DNA from: Megalopta genalis
Taxonomy: Eukaryota; Arthropoda; Insecta; Hymenoptera; Halictidae
Assembly: GCF_051020955.1 (NCBI RefSeq)
Contig: NC_135030.1
Span: 236,001-300,000, forward strand
DNA: 64,000 bases
Direction of reading: 5' to 3'
Shown: positions 1 to 11,644 of the stretch, one piece after another
Layout: the number at the start of each line of letters is the position of its first letter
Numbering within the stretch: the stretch's first letter is position 1
Program-made: the position numbers and the translations under genes
The notes under the pieces: model-generated
Databases searched by the model: none
What the model saw: only the letters and a program-made list of their open reading frames with translations
What the model was told of the DNA's origin: nothing

Positions 1-340
1 GTCGTGGTTCTTCTAGCACGTCGGCCACCCTCCTGTCTGCCACGAAGGGTGAACACGCCGGCCTCGTTCACCGATCCTGCAACAAAACGAGACGTTTATC
101 ACTTCTTGGGCTTCCATTCACCATCGGCCGTTCAATTGAGACCTTACTCGACTTTGTAGTGCGCGCCCGCTAATAGACACTTCACCGCGGCGAGTAGTAC
201 GTGTGCTCTTAACGAATCGAAACGTAATTAACCCCTCGCCGTCAAGTTTTCTTCGATCAGGCAACGTTTTTTATTCGAATCACGGATAAGAGACGAAGAC
301 TATCTATCGAATCAAATTTGATTTGACGCTATAATATGTA
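1..340. other. Single-copy DNA, no gene seen
   Basis: Moderate-GC sequence without a supported gene or repeat. It runs into an AT-rich tract at its right end. Confidence 0.6.
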
Positions 341-391
341 CGATATTATATTATATATATATTCGATATATTATATTATATTACATTATAT

Positions 392-431
<40 letters not shown>
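341..431. repeat. TA-rich microsatellite
   Basis: Short ATATT-type and pure TA repeats, ending in a pure TA run. The tract abuts the foldback element on its right. Confidence 0.9.
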
Positions 432-433
<2 letters not shown>

Positions 434-446
434 TTTCATTATTATT

Positions 447-579
447 AAGTCACGCACGGATAAATGATTATCCAGATAAATTTTCATTATTCGACGCTAT
501 AAAATAATGAAAATTTATCTGGATAATAATTTATCCGAATGAGATTTCAGTCGAATAAGAATTTATCCGTGCGTGACTT
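447..579. mobile_element. 133-bp foldback miniature element
   Basis: A perfect 19-bp terminal inverted repeat (447-465 and 561-579) begins AAGTCACGCACGGATAAAT. A second, inner inverted repeat of about 24 bp (466-490 and 504-527) surrounds a centre of about 13 bp, so the element folds almost fully. No coding sequence is present. Superfamily is unclear because no convincing target duplication is visible; the sequence just left of it repeats part of the inner arm. Confidence 0.7.
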
Positions 580-1440
580 CATATGGGAAGTGATCGATTT
601 AAATATGAAAGGTGCGGTATAATGTAAGGTTATGAAAATGTTGAGTTTGCCCAAAATTTCGCAATTTACCGATTGTGGTCAGAGATTTTTATTACAACAC
701 ATTAATACCTTGATTAATTATATTATGTACAATTATAGGTATATTCTTTATGTGTAAATTTATAAATTTTCTCTTCGTTGACTACGCTCAATTTATTATC
801 TTATTAAAAATGTAGACCTAATAACACGCGTTTTCACAAACATCGACGGCCCAGTAATGAAAACTGCTCTCTACGAAAACTGCAGGTATCGCATTACAAT
901 TTCCCGCAAGCGGCGTCGCTTCTCGACCAAATGGTATTTCCAACGCTTCGTCGATTTTCCCGAAAACTGTCTATCAGGTTCGGTCGACCGAGGCTGCACT
1001 AGGAAAACTAATTATGACTTCGATGGACCGCAAATGGCTATAACTACCTAGCGAAACTACGGCACCTTGTCGACCCGTACTCTGGCCATCCTCTTATCGC
1101 GATCTCTATGAACCGAACACAAGAAGATAATGTTTACTGTTCAACAAATGAAGCCGATACAGAAACTCCGCCGAACGAAGCCGTTTTGCTTCGAAGATCT
1201 CTGCCCCCTACTCACGACTAATAATTAAACCCTTAGACATGGTCTCGTTTACGCGTTGATCGATCCCGAAACACAGGCACGACAAAATAGTTCGTTGAAC
1301 TATTGTTCCAGCTTGACAGAACTGTGAGTCGAGGAAACGCTACGAATAATTAATAACAAATTCACGATCGTGTAACAGAGGATACGTTATCGATGTGCAC
1401 ATTGCGGTTCTTTATACCCAAAGAGATTCAGTAATTATTT
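580..1440. other. Single-copy DNA, no gene seen
   Basis: AT-rich to moderate-GC sequence. The one open frame of 64 codons near 857 has no recognisable domain and is within chance length. Confidence 0.6.
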
Positions 1441-1451
1441 AATTATTTAAT

Positions 1452-1482
<31 letters not shown>

Positions 1483-1804
1483 AATTGTTGGTTCATTTAC
1501 TCTTCGTGTCGATAACTATAATTGTCGACATTGTTTATATGTATATATATATATACATATGTGTTCTGTGACTCGCACAACAATTACGCTTTTAACAAGT
1601 TTTTAAATCTGAACTTTGTCAAGATAGAAATTATTTTGGAACGTGATATAACAAATTTCAGTGGTATATATATTATTATTATTTTGGAACGTGATATAAC
1701 AATATATATATATATATATACCACTGAAATTTGTTATATCACGTTCCAAAATAATTTCTATCTTGACAAAGTTCAGATTTAAAAACTTGTTAAAAGCGTA
1801 TATA

Positions 1805-1865
<61 letters not shown>

Positions 1866-2030
1866 ACAATGTCGACAATTATAGTTATCGACACGAAGAG
1901 TAAATGAACCAACAATTTTTTAATTATATATATATTGTTATATCACGTTCCAAGATAATTTCTATGTCGACAAAGTTCAGATTTAAAAACTTGTTAAAAG
2001 CGTAATTGTTGTGCGAGTCACAGGACACAA
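1441..2030. repeat. Nested long palindrome with TA microsatellites
   Basis: Left arm (about 1477-1680) is matched in inverse by 1700-1925, including the segments CTCTTCGTGTCGATAACTAT and GGAACGTGATATAACA. Part of the left arm (about 1560-1675) is matched in inverse a second time at 1934-2028, so two palindromes are nested. TA runs of variable length sit at the centre and inside the arms. It looks like a foldback element that duplicated one arm, or a hairpin rearrangement. No protein is encoded; the apparent open frames are only the TA repeat. Confidence 0.8.
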
Positions 2031-3039
2031 TGTCGTACGCACAAAATGCACTGTCTCATAGAAAACGAAGATTCCATAAGACAGAAAATTTATTCTAGAT
2101 TTACCGTTCGAACGGCTTCGAGTGCAAAAGGGTTTAGTTCGATTCCGTGCGACCCGGACGGTCCAAAAAGGAGCCGGGCCTGCAACGGTATGACAGCGAG
2201 CGAGCAAACGGCGCTGCCAGAAGAGTTACGCGGCAAACTTGTAACACGATCGCGATATCGTTCAGCGTCGACCGACCCGTGTTCATCAACGTTCACCGAT
2301 GGCACACCCAACTAGTTATACATCCATCGAGTGGATGTTGTTCGACGTTGATGCATGCATTATTCAGCCGGTGTATCCATTCATTATTCATGTCATGATC
2401 AATGGATGTCAACAGACCGCGATCTGTATCTGAACACGTCGCCATGACGGAAAGTGAAAGCGACGCCGTCGTTCGAGCGCGCAACCACGCCGCGATAGGG
2501 AGCGGTTCTAGGGGATGGTCCACGGATAATAGGGTGCACGAGGGGGGGAAGGGTGTGTAGGGTGCGCGGGGAGGGGGAGGACGGGGGTTGGTATACGTCG
2601 GGCGCGCGGCATCGATGGATGATCAGACTTTCCGAAATTCGTCGGACGCGGCACGCTCGACTTCCTCACAATAGCGATTAACTGGCAATCTAGGGGATCC
2701 AGTTTCTACGGCAGATCGATGCGTTAACAAACGGACGCGTTAATTGGGAAATCCTGGCGTGTCCGTGGAAATGCATGGCTGGGAACATTATTGGGGTTGA
2801 ACTGTTCGTTAGGTCGTACGTGGTTACCTGCCGTACCTGCGTAAAAGCAAGCTTTGCTTTCACCTGCTCGTTTCAATCGAATATTTCGAGGCTCCCCAAG
2901 TTTCCCCGAGAGAGATTCATTGCGATTACTTGCAGCGACGCCTTTGAAATATCTGCGGCTGCAGAGAAGAACGCCGTTGTCGCACGATTTTACTTGCGGG
3001 ATGCAGTAAATTCTTTTCACTTGTTCTTCGGCTTGCGCG
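2031..3039. other. Single-copy DNA, no gene seen
   Basis: Moderate to high GC. Several open frames of 70-130 codons overlap on both strands, none with a recognisable domain. Contains the G-rich tract annotated separately. Confidence 0.55.
2523..2588 (+). other. G-rich tract, possible G-quadruplex
   Basis: At least six runs of three or more G lie within about 65 bases on the plus strand, separated by short loops. This fits a G-quadruplex pattern. Function is not known and no gene start is visible beside it. Confidence 0.55.
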
Positions 3040-3190
3040 CGAAAATGGACAATTTGGGAGGAGGAGATACGATTATTCGAGCCTTGCGGCTCATTTTTAT
3101 AGTTGCCGATTGTCAACGATTATAAAAACTAGGTGCAAGGAGCTCGAATAATCGTATCGTCCCAAATTGTTGATTTTTGTTTACAAGCTG
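3040..3190. mobile_element. Family Q foldback element, degraded copy
   Basis: Left arm carries GAGGAGATACGATTATTCGA and the right arm carries the inverse, around a centre with ATTTTTATAGTTGCC and a TATAAAA-like partner. It matches the full copy at 11645-11832, but its outer ends are eroded. No coding sequence. Confidence 0.75.
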
Positions 3191-4205
3191 AAAAAAATTG
3201 ACGAGTGCTCGTGGTTATTTTCCTATACAGTGATTGCTTGAGGGGAAGTAATTATGGTGAAGGTTGCAAACTATGGTAAATCTTGGAAATGATTAGATTA
3301 ATAGCTTAGTATGTAGATTGAACATCTTTGTACAATTATTTCTATTTTTAGAAATTATGTTACATAGAGGAGATGCCCCTTCTTCTAGAGCAATTACTCC
3401 CATAATAGTGGTCTACTCAAAGATCATTGAATTAAAATCATTGAATTAAACAAAATATGGTCGTTCATCTAGCATGCTTCGTACAGGATGTAACATGATC
3501 CTTACATTTCAGCCAATTCAAATACTAGGGAATTTAATTAAATTAAATTGAAGAGTTTTTTATTTTTATTTTTCAATACAATAATAAAGTTAATTAACTC
3601 CCCTATATTCCACGGAAATACGAATCGTACGTAGATAGTAAATTTTGTTAATAAATATTGTTACTGTAACGCTGCAACGCATAATTATGCTAATTCGTGC
3701 CAAGTTTATTTGTCCGTTCGCGAACCATAAACTTCATTTTGACGCGACCATATTATGCTGCTGTATCATTTCGCGTGTTTAACCACTTGTGCAATAAAGC
3801 AACATACATAAGTTTATTTATTAACGATTGAATCATCGAATCGGCATATCGTGCCTCTATTGTATATACGATGTAAAGAGAGGGCGCCGAATGTTCACTT
3901 CATCTCATGAAGCGAATACGTCGGTTGTTTTAGTTTACTGTTTGTTTCTGTATGCATCTTCTGTTGTGTGTATCTATTAAATTCATTTGTAAAAACTACA
4001 TATAAACACATACGTCAAATTAAAATCTAAACATACTAAACAGATACGAAAGCGAAACAAGTACATTAAATCGCGCAAACAATCGCACAGAAATGAAATG
4101 TTTCACATTATTTGGAAACAGACGAAAAAATGAATAGTCTTTAATTAAATAAAACGAACGCTCGAGTCATGCTTCGCGATAGCTTGTCCATGTTTCTGTC
4201 AATCA
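3191..4205. other. AT-rich DNA, no gene seen
   Basis: AT-rich sequence with frequent stops in all frames. No repeat shared with the rest of the window was seen. Confidence 0.6.
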
Positions 4206-4536
4206 TTGGGTTAGCAACTAATTGCCGATTTGTTCAATGAAATAAAAAATTTTAAACTGTAATGCATTTTCCATTTTGTTAGTAGAAAGTCTGATATTGC
4301 CAACCCAATAATTGTATCTTTTCTTCCCAAAATTGTCCATTTCTGTGCGAAATCTGAGCGCAAATTAGGGAGAAATTACTGTACTCGTACACTTGGTAAA
4401 ATAATAATAATAATAATAATAATAATAATTTTATAATATAACATTTACGGATATCATAAAAATGGGAGTGAGAAACATCTATGCGAAATCTGAGCGCAAA
4501 TTAGGGAGAAATTACTGTACTCGTACACTTGGTAAC

Positions 4537-4574
<38 letters not shown>

Positions 4575-4681
4575 TTTATAATATAACATTTACGGATATC
4601 ATAAAAATGGGAGTGAGAGACATCTATGCGAAATCTGAGCGCAAATTAGGGAGAAATTACTGTACTCGTACACTTGGTAAC

Positions 4682-4734
<53 letters not shown>

Positions 4735-4822
4735 TTTATAATATAACATTTACGGATACCATAAAAATGGGAGTGAGAGACATCTATAACTGAAATCGGC
4801 AATTACATAGTTGCCAACTCAA
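4206..4822 (-). mobile_element. Mariner-derived non-autonomous array A
   Basis: It starts with a variant of the mariner terminal repeat (ATTGGGTTAGCAACTAATTG) and ends with its inverse at about 4797-4822. After a ~100-bp 3' remnant that still holds a few transposase codons, and an internal inverse terminal repeat ending at 4318, come three tandem units of roughly 130-150 bp. Each carries TGCGAAATCTGAGCGCAAAT, a TAA/TTA microsatellite of increasing length (4402-4430, 4537-4575, 4682-4733) and ACATTTACGGATATCATAAA. Unlike arrays B and C, its units have lost the internal terminal repeats. It would need transposase supplied from elsewhere. Confidence 0.8.
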
Positions 4823-6180
4823 TATAATGAATGATTCAATTCAATTCAACGAGTTCGGAGTATACGATCACAGTAAATTAATGAAAGAAAACACAAAGGT
4901 CTCTCTCTTTGCGCGAACGAAAATTTACCTCTTCGAGTAGAGTAATCCAATAGAAGCAGTCGCGAAACAAAATTTCGTTTCCTCTGCGGCACACAAAATT
5001 ACATTAAAAACCACAGATTAATCCCTGAAACAATATTCTCCGGGAACTGCGAGCCAGCCCGAATTCACTGTAAATGAACAAGCTTCGTAACGCACCCCCG
5101 GGGCCTGTCTCTATTTGTTCATTTCCGTCGCCGATTTTAACGACGATCAATTTTCTCCTAATCGACGTTCCGTTACACGCGACACAATTTCCACGGCGTC
5201 CGCGGAAAAACAATATTAACGTCGCCGTAATGCTCTTCGTTCCGAACAAGCCCCTAACATCCCGAAACGATCTCGGAACCGTTCATTTAAAGAGACCGTA
5301 CCGTTTAAATACACCTCGCCCGCGCTCCCATGGAATGGCGCTACAAATTCGAGTGGATATATATTTCCCGTAGAAGTCGGTCCTTCTTTACCGGTTTTCT
5401 TTACGACCGCCATTAAACCCTGAAATAAGTAGCGATTAATACCGTGACGGAACAGAATCCTGTAGCCAGCGCGTGGATGGAAGGCGACGGAACTGCGGGG
5501 CGAAAGGGGTGGAAGGGGCTGGCAGGGGAGAGATGGGTGGACGGGCAACGGGAAGAAGTTCGTTCGGCAAAGTTTTCGCCGGTATCACATGCGTTTCGCA
5601 GGACAAAGTTTCCCTTCGAAGGTTGGCTCGTGCACGTTCGACAAATCTAGTGTTCCGACGTATTAAAGACGAACTCGAGTTTCCGCGATTCCCGCTCGCA
5701 AATTACCGGAATTCCCTGGGTTAACTCGCATATTTCACGTTTCATGTGTCCCGAACAAAGGAAATCGCGAATGGAAGGAGTCTCGGTTTGTCCATATTCG
5801 TCCCGTCGCTTCGAACGGGACACGTTTAGGCTGCATCGCGTGGCGTCATTATCAGCGTTGGTGAATCGACGTGTTGCGACCTATTCGTAAATAATGTACG
5901 CGCGGCTATCGTTTTGTAAAATTTCCCGGGGTTGTAAGATTCGAATTGAAAGTGTTGCGGACGCGTTCGATTTTCTGCTGAGATGATGGGACTTTTGGCG
6001 AAGGAATGGATTATATCTTGTGTAGCTGCACTAATCGTCTAACTTGGTTGGTAACTCTTGTTGGTATACAATATATATATGAATTCCCACGACAAAGTAC
6101 AGTAACTTCTCCCGGAAATGCCAAATTTCGAGTTGCTGTGAATTGCCTATGTTAATCCTACGCCTATGTTAATTTGTAAT
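4823..6180. other. Single-copy DNA, no gene seen
   Basis: GC-moderate DNA with overlapping short frames on both strands, the longest about 110 codons and none recognisable. Confidence 0.55.
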
Positions 6181-6692
6181 GTGTGCTCCGAATTGCCTTG
6201 GAATAGTGGCATATGGCCTTCGAATTACCTTTGAATAATGGTATGTGGCCTTCGAATTGCCTTTGAATCGTGGCATGTGGCCTCCGAATTGCCTTCGAAT
6301 AATGATACGTGGCCTCCGAATTGCCTTCGAATCGTGGCATGTGGTCTCCGAATTGCCTTCGAATCGAGGCATGTGGCTTCCGAATTGCCTTCGAATCGTA
6401 GTATGTGTGCTCCAAATTGCCTTGGAATAATGGCATGTGGCCTTCGAATTACCTTCGAATAATGATATGTGGCCTCCAAATTGCCTTGGAATAGTGGCAT
6501 GTGGCTTTCGAATTACCTTCGAATAATGGTATGTAGCCTCCGAATTGCCTTTGGATCGCGGCATGTGGCCTCCGAATTGCCTTTGAATCGTATCACGTGG
6601 CCTCCGAAATGCCTTCGAATCGTATCACGTGGCCTCCGAATTGTTTTCGAATAGTGGCATGTGGCCTCTGAGTTGCCTTCGAATTGTGGCAA
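6181..6692. repeat. Minisatellite, 32-bp unit x about 16
   Basis: Tandem units of 32 bp carry variants of ATGTGGCCTCCGAATTGCCT followed by TCGAAT. Copies differ at a few recurrent positions. Because 32 is not a multiple of three, a stop-free unit opens several frames on both strands at once; the repetitive open frames here are not evidence of a protein. Confidence 0.95.
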
Positions 6693-7605
6693 AAAATTGG
6701 AAATAAAAAAATTAAGTCACCGTTTTTTTCTAGCATTACTATGTATTTGTATTAATGTACATCGACATGCTAGCCGCTGCCCTTTTTCACCGACTGTCCC
6801 GGGTTTCTATAAAAACGAACCGCGAGACTCGAAGAATCGCGACTTAGTATTCTCAGATCTGCCGGTACATTTCTTGGAGGAATTGCTGTATTTCCGCTCG
6901 CACCGCGGAATAAACGAATAAACAAGAACACACATTCTAAGGCTAACTATTAATTTATTTCGTATTTACATCTGAATTGCCCTGAATTTCTTTCCACTCA
7001 AAACTAGACGTAGATGTGAACACTCGAACGTTTTGAGGTTTTTGATCACGGCGCGCGGTAGCTTCGAGTCCCGTCACAAATTTAGTTTGACCCTTCGGGA
7101 GTCGCTGAAGAGCCCCCGTGTTTGGATCCGCGCGACGGAATAGTCGGCGTCGGCGTCGGCGTCGGCATCGGTGGGAGGAATAGAAAGATGCGCGGAGTAG
7201 ACCTGCGAATCGTGTCCTCGAAGGTGTCGACCGAGACGGCGGAGTTTCGCAAGGGAAGGGAAAAGGAGTTTATCCAGTGACACAAGGTGACAAATCCTCT
7301 TAACCGCTTTACAAGCCTCGCATTGTCGCGACTCCCATGCATATATGCAAACGTGCCCGCATAAAGATGTCACGCCTCGTCTCTGTGGTTCGTCTTTCGT
7401 TCCATCTTCCACAATCATCCTCTATCGCCTTCTTCCTCGGTTACACTTTTTCTCTATCAGTGTCCTACCCTGCAATGGAATTTACATGTTCTCGGGTGCT
7501 TCATTTTCTTCGGAACATTCGTGTCTGATGTAAGCTGCCAGTACGTTGTACATTAACTGACCTCTGGGGATTTATTTTAAGCTGCGGATCGAACCATTCT
7601 CTTTG
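6693..7605. other. Single-copy DNA with a short GTCGGC hexamer repeat
   Basis: No supported gene. A GTCGGC hexanucleotide run occupies about 7143-7168. Open frames of 60-114 codons across it overlap on both strands and are unrecognised. Confidence 0.6.
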
Positions 7606-7702
7606 AAATTCTAAAAGAATTTTATTACAATATATTTCTTTTTCAATAACAGTAATATTTATTTACTTCCTTCGATATTGTAATAAAATTCTTTTAGAAT
7701 TT
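7606..7702. repeat. 97-bp perfect hairpin
   Basis: Two perfectly inverse 28-bp arms (7606-7633 and 7675-7702, containing TTCTAAAAGAATTTTATTAC) flank a 41-bp spacer. Part of the spacer (TTCAATAACAGTAATATTTA) is repeated directly just downstream at about 7722-7755. It may be a very small foldback element. Confidence 0.75.
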
Positions 7703-7759
7703 CACCCTGTATATATTTTTTTTCAATAACAGTAATATTTATTTATTTCCTTCAATATA

Positions 7760-8121
7760 CAGGATGTCCCAAAATATCACAATTTGAAAGTGGCGGGTTC
7801 CTCAGGTGATTTGAAGCAACTTTTTCCTTTACAAAAATTTTCCCCGAGGCACCGTTAACGAGTTATTAACGAAAAACAGTGACCAATGAGAGGCGAGCTC
7901 GGCTGGCGCGAGGCGACCGAGCCAATGAGCGGAACTGGGCTTCGCGCGCTGGTTGGCTGGGCCGCCTCGCGTCAGCCGTACTCGATTCTTATTGGTCACT
8001 GTTTTTCGTTAATAACTCGTTAACGGTGGCTCGGAGAACATTTTTGCAAAGGAAGAAGTTGCTTCAAATGATCCGAGGAACCCGCCATTTCCGGATTGCG
8101 AGACATTTTTGGGACACTCTG
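7760..8121. mobile_element. Family P palindromic element, copy 1
   Basis: Near-complete palindrome of about 362 bp. Ends are CAGGATGTCCC and GGGACACTCTG, each beside a TA, which fits a TA target duplication. Arms contain GGCGGGTTCCTC, GAAGCAACTT and TCGTTAACGG-type blocks; the GC-rich centre holds ACCAATGAGAGGCGAGCTCG and its partner ATTGGTCACTG. No transposase is present. Open frames through it are a by-product of composition. TIR and TA site suggest a Tc1/mariner-type miniature element (inference). Confidence 0.85.
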
Positions 8122-8138
8122 TATATATAATAATAATA

Positions 8139-8322
8139 ATCGTATCTCCTCTTATATATATATTCGAGCCTTACAGCTCGTTTTTATAGTCGTTAACAAT
8201 CGATAACTATAAAAACGAGACACGAAGTTCGAATAATCGTATCTCCTCTTCCCAATTCCATTTTTGTACACAATCTGAGCGCGAATTAGAGAAATTATTG
8301 TATCGCGTTTACGACACGCCGT
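8139..8322. mobile_element. Family Q foldback element
   Basis: Inverse arms with ATTCGAGCCTTACAGCTCGT and a matching right arm flank a centre with two TATAAAA-like blocks. The right end AATCTGAGCGCGAATTAGAG...TTATTGTA matches other Family Q ends. The left end is interrupted by a TA run. Confidence 0.75.
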
Positions 8323-9203
8323 AGCTATTAAGAAAGATAAAAACGGAAAGTTTGATATCGAATGGTAGCCAAATGTGAAATTTGTCCTAATCTGAAAAGT
8401 AGCCTTTTCGTCACGATCGTGCCATAAACTCTGTCGTAAGTACGATAGTATGATTATTGAATTTCGATCGAACACGCCGCACAAGATAGGATATCACGAG
8501 CTGATTATCTTGGCGTCTGTATAATTCAACGGTGGAAAGCAGTTACGGCTCATTGTAAGCCGTTTGCCTCGTTTTCCAACACGAACAACTGCTTATCTTA
8601 AGAATTTTATGGGGCTGTTAATGTCCCTTTTAAGGCCGCGTAATCGGGGATGGTCGTTGCGAAATTGGTTACCGTAACTGGGTTACTCGATGCTCGGTTA
8701 ATGAGATTGCTGGGGCTGCGTACTCGATCTATGATCGAAAGGCTGCGTGTCGTTCTTCAGAAAGTCGTAAATTGATAAATAGGAAGCGCGCATAGTGCAC
8801 CGCGTAACTGTTACAAAGTGTTTCCAGGCACAACGTGACGAGAAAATGTTTCAAAGGAAAGCTAATCAATTTATAGCAGGCTATCGATAAAAAAGAAATT
8901 GTTTCAAATATTTTTTCTATTATGAAACAAGATTGCCTTCACTTTTTAGAAACACTCACTCACCGCCTTCACTTTTTCACAGGGATTACGTTGACCATAT
9001 ATATATTTTGATTTGAATTTAAATATAAAAATTAAAAAATTATTAATTATATATATAAATTCAATATAAAATTAAATATAAAAATTTAAATATTATTATA
9101 AATATTTTGAACGGAATTCACCAAATATAAACATTATCAATTTATTTTAAATTGAAATATACGATTTTATTTTTTGTTCTAAATATTTGTGATACTCTCT
9201 GTA
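8323..9203. other. DNA without a gene; AT-rich right half
   Basis: Moderate-GC to about 8880, then very AT-rich to 9180. No shared repeat or plausible protein seen. Confidence 0.55.
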
Positions 9204-9509
9204 TAGGGTGTCCCTAAAATACAACTGACCGGGTAGTGATTCTACATACAAAAATAAGTCGGAAAAAGAGTAACATTTTCTCATTTAAGACTCCGTTGAC
9301 GAGAAAAATTAGGTTAAAGAAATAGTACATAGTATTGAATAAGAATCACGTGGCGCGTCTGGCCATGACATACCAATTCTACTTCTCGCTATACTACTGC
9401 CCTTTCTCGAAAACAAAGCCTAGAATGCAAAAATATTACTTTTTTCTTCTTGACTTATTTTTTGTATCTAGAAACACTGCCGGTTTACCGCGATTTTCGG
9501 GACACCCTG
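9204..9509. mobile_element. Family R foldback element, copy 1
   Basis: About 306 bp with ends AGGGTGTCCCTAAAAT and ATTTTCGGGACACCCTG in inverse orientation. Internal halves are also partly inverse (CATTTAAGACTCCGTTGACG against a CGAAAACAAAGCC region). A related copy without clear ends lies at about 30620-30930, sharing CATACCAATTCTACTTCTCG. The ends resemble Family P, the interior does not. Confidence 0.65.
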
Positions 9510-10115
9510 TGCAGTAGTTTTCGGAAAAATCGTAGACTCTTCGTTCTCCTGCACCGCATTCTACGACCGCAGACTTTGTTCGTGACAGCTTCTGGGATTT
9601 CTAATTGATCTCGAGCGATTTTTATGAGCTTTAATGAAACGGCACCATGATCGCAAATTTATTGGTTGGTTACCCTCCTCGGATGTTTATGTGTGTCGAT
9701 CGTTACGACCCTCAATTCGGTAGCTTCGATAGTTCAAGTGTTGAGATTTACGGTTACTGGTTTCAGCGATGTGAAGTTTAATGCCACCGCTAGTAGATGT
9801 CTATTGGTATTGATTTGCCTGGAATTCGAAGTCTTGAATACCAGTCCTGACTAAAAATTTATTGGTATTGGTACCTGTGGTTACTTACGCCCAGAAGTTA
9901 GTTAGGTCTTGCGACCAACAACTTATTGCCAGCAGTATCTGAAACGCTTAGACCGGTTCAGAGCGTCGATAACTCCAACCAGTTTACCAGTAGTACACGT
10001 TTATTGCACTTGTTTCCTTCTACTTTAACGTGACGAGTACAATACCTCTTCTGTAATGTACAATTGTTTTCTTTTACTTCTCCCTATTTGTTGGATCAAG
10101 CGTAGAGAGTAACAC
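9510..10115. other. Single-copy DNA, no gene seen
   Basis: No repeat or recognisable protein seen. Confidence 0.5.
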
Positions 10116-10311
10116 ACCACGTGTTCATTTGAAAGCTTTAAATTTAAATGACTCGAAAACGACACACTTTCGGAAAGAAATGTTGAATACAAAAGTTACT
10201 CGATTTCAAGACGGGAATACAACTATTTTGTTTATCTTTTTTTTGCTGATCACTTTGAAAGTTATGTGAGAGAGCAATTTTCATCCATTATATATATATA
10301 TATATTCTTCC

Positions 10312-10367
<56 letters not shown>

Positions 10368-10559
10368 CTTCCATTATATATATATAATGGAAGAAAATTG
10401 CTCTCTCACATAACTTTCAAAGTGATCAGCAAAAAAAAGATAAACAAAATAGTTGTATTCCCGTCTTGAAATCGAGTAACTTTTCTATTTAACATTTTTT
10501 TCCGAAAGTGTGTCGTTTTCGAGTCATTTAAATTTAAAGCTTTCAAATGAACACGTGGT
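10116..10559. mobile_element. 444-bp long-hairpin element
   Basis: Two arms of about 175 bp (10116-10288 and about 10384-10559) are nearly perfect inverses and begin ACCACGTGTTCATTTGAAAG. A TA microsatellite of about 90 bases fills the loop. No coding capacity. A diverged relative lies at 34366-34530, sharing ACTCGATTTCAAG. The near identity of the arms suggests recent origin or ongoing arm homogenisation (inference). Confidence 0.8.
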
Positions 10560-11644
10560 ATATATATATATATAAGCGGAAAGCCATATTTTTATTCTAC
10601 ATATTATATATATGTATATTTATTCTACATACTCTTTTATTCTACGCTACAAAGGATAAACATTTGTATGAAACGTTTTTTAAATTAGGTTTTATCTTAC
10701 ATAAATATTTAATAAAATGAAAAATTTGTTTACTCATGAGACTTCTTTATCTTCCTCATCTTTTTTATCATTTCACCTTGGCAACGGTGTCAGTTTATTG
10801 CTTCGAATCTTTGTTCGTGTTCTGGACATTTAATCAACAAAATAAATAATAATAAATAAATAAATAATAATAAATAATAATTGAATCAAGGAAACAACGA
10901 CAATGAAAATAATAATTTTATGTTCCAGTCATTCTGAGGTGATAATTAACAGAATTAACAGTTAATAATTAACAGAAATGAGAGAAAAGATCTTTCTAAT
11001 TTTATGGTTACTTGCGAAATGGAATCTTTTTTTTATCACTTTTTGGTATTCGTTGCCCCGTAGTGTGGCGGATGCAATACGAAAAAGCCTGTTAGTTTAA
11101 TTGAAATAAAAATTGACACAGATGGCTTTTTTAATGAAAATGAATGGGACTACTATCTGCTGGAACTGGCCATACACAGTAAACTATAAAAAAAAAGAAC
11201 CACTTCGATTGAAAAATGTAATTTTGTCAATTTAAAATCGTTTACCTTCCCTATAAAAGTCTATAACAAATATTGAAAATCCCAGACAAATACTAGACTG
11301 TTATATCGAGAAAAAAAATGAACTACACGTCAGCTGAATCGGTTTAATCGTAGCCGAGATATTGGGATTTTATAAAAGCACTATTGCGAGGAAAATGCGT
11401 TTCACATTTTTAACGAAGTTCCTAATTGATGGGTGTCTATACTTACATGTATGTGGGTAGTGTATATGAAATCTCTTAATAACATCTATGTTAAACATAT
11501 TTTTACATTAACTGACATGCTACTTGTGTATCTCTTCGATTTTATGCGAAAATCATAAATTCTTATGAAAATTCCATCAATTTGTACATTCTGTACTTTC
11601 TCCGCTTACGTTCATCGGTAAAAGAAGCACGTAGGAATTAAGAA
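10560..11644. other. AT-rich DNA, no gene seen
   Basis: Includes a short TA run (10558-10575) and AAT/AAAT repeats around 10838-10884. The part just right of the hairpin element resembles the sequence right of 34540, so the related region may extend past the hairpin. Stops are frequent in all frames. Confidence 0.55.

Noticed and set aside
4599..4802. Leucine-rich signal-like peptide (and similar at 32.3, 62.7 and 63.0 kb)
   Set aside because: The leucine run is the TTA microsatellite inside mariner-array units.
6164..6654. Several 60-131 residue repetitive proteins on both strands
   Set aside because: They are translations of the 32-bp minisatellite in different frames; the repeat explains the open frames.
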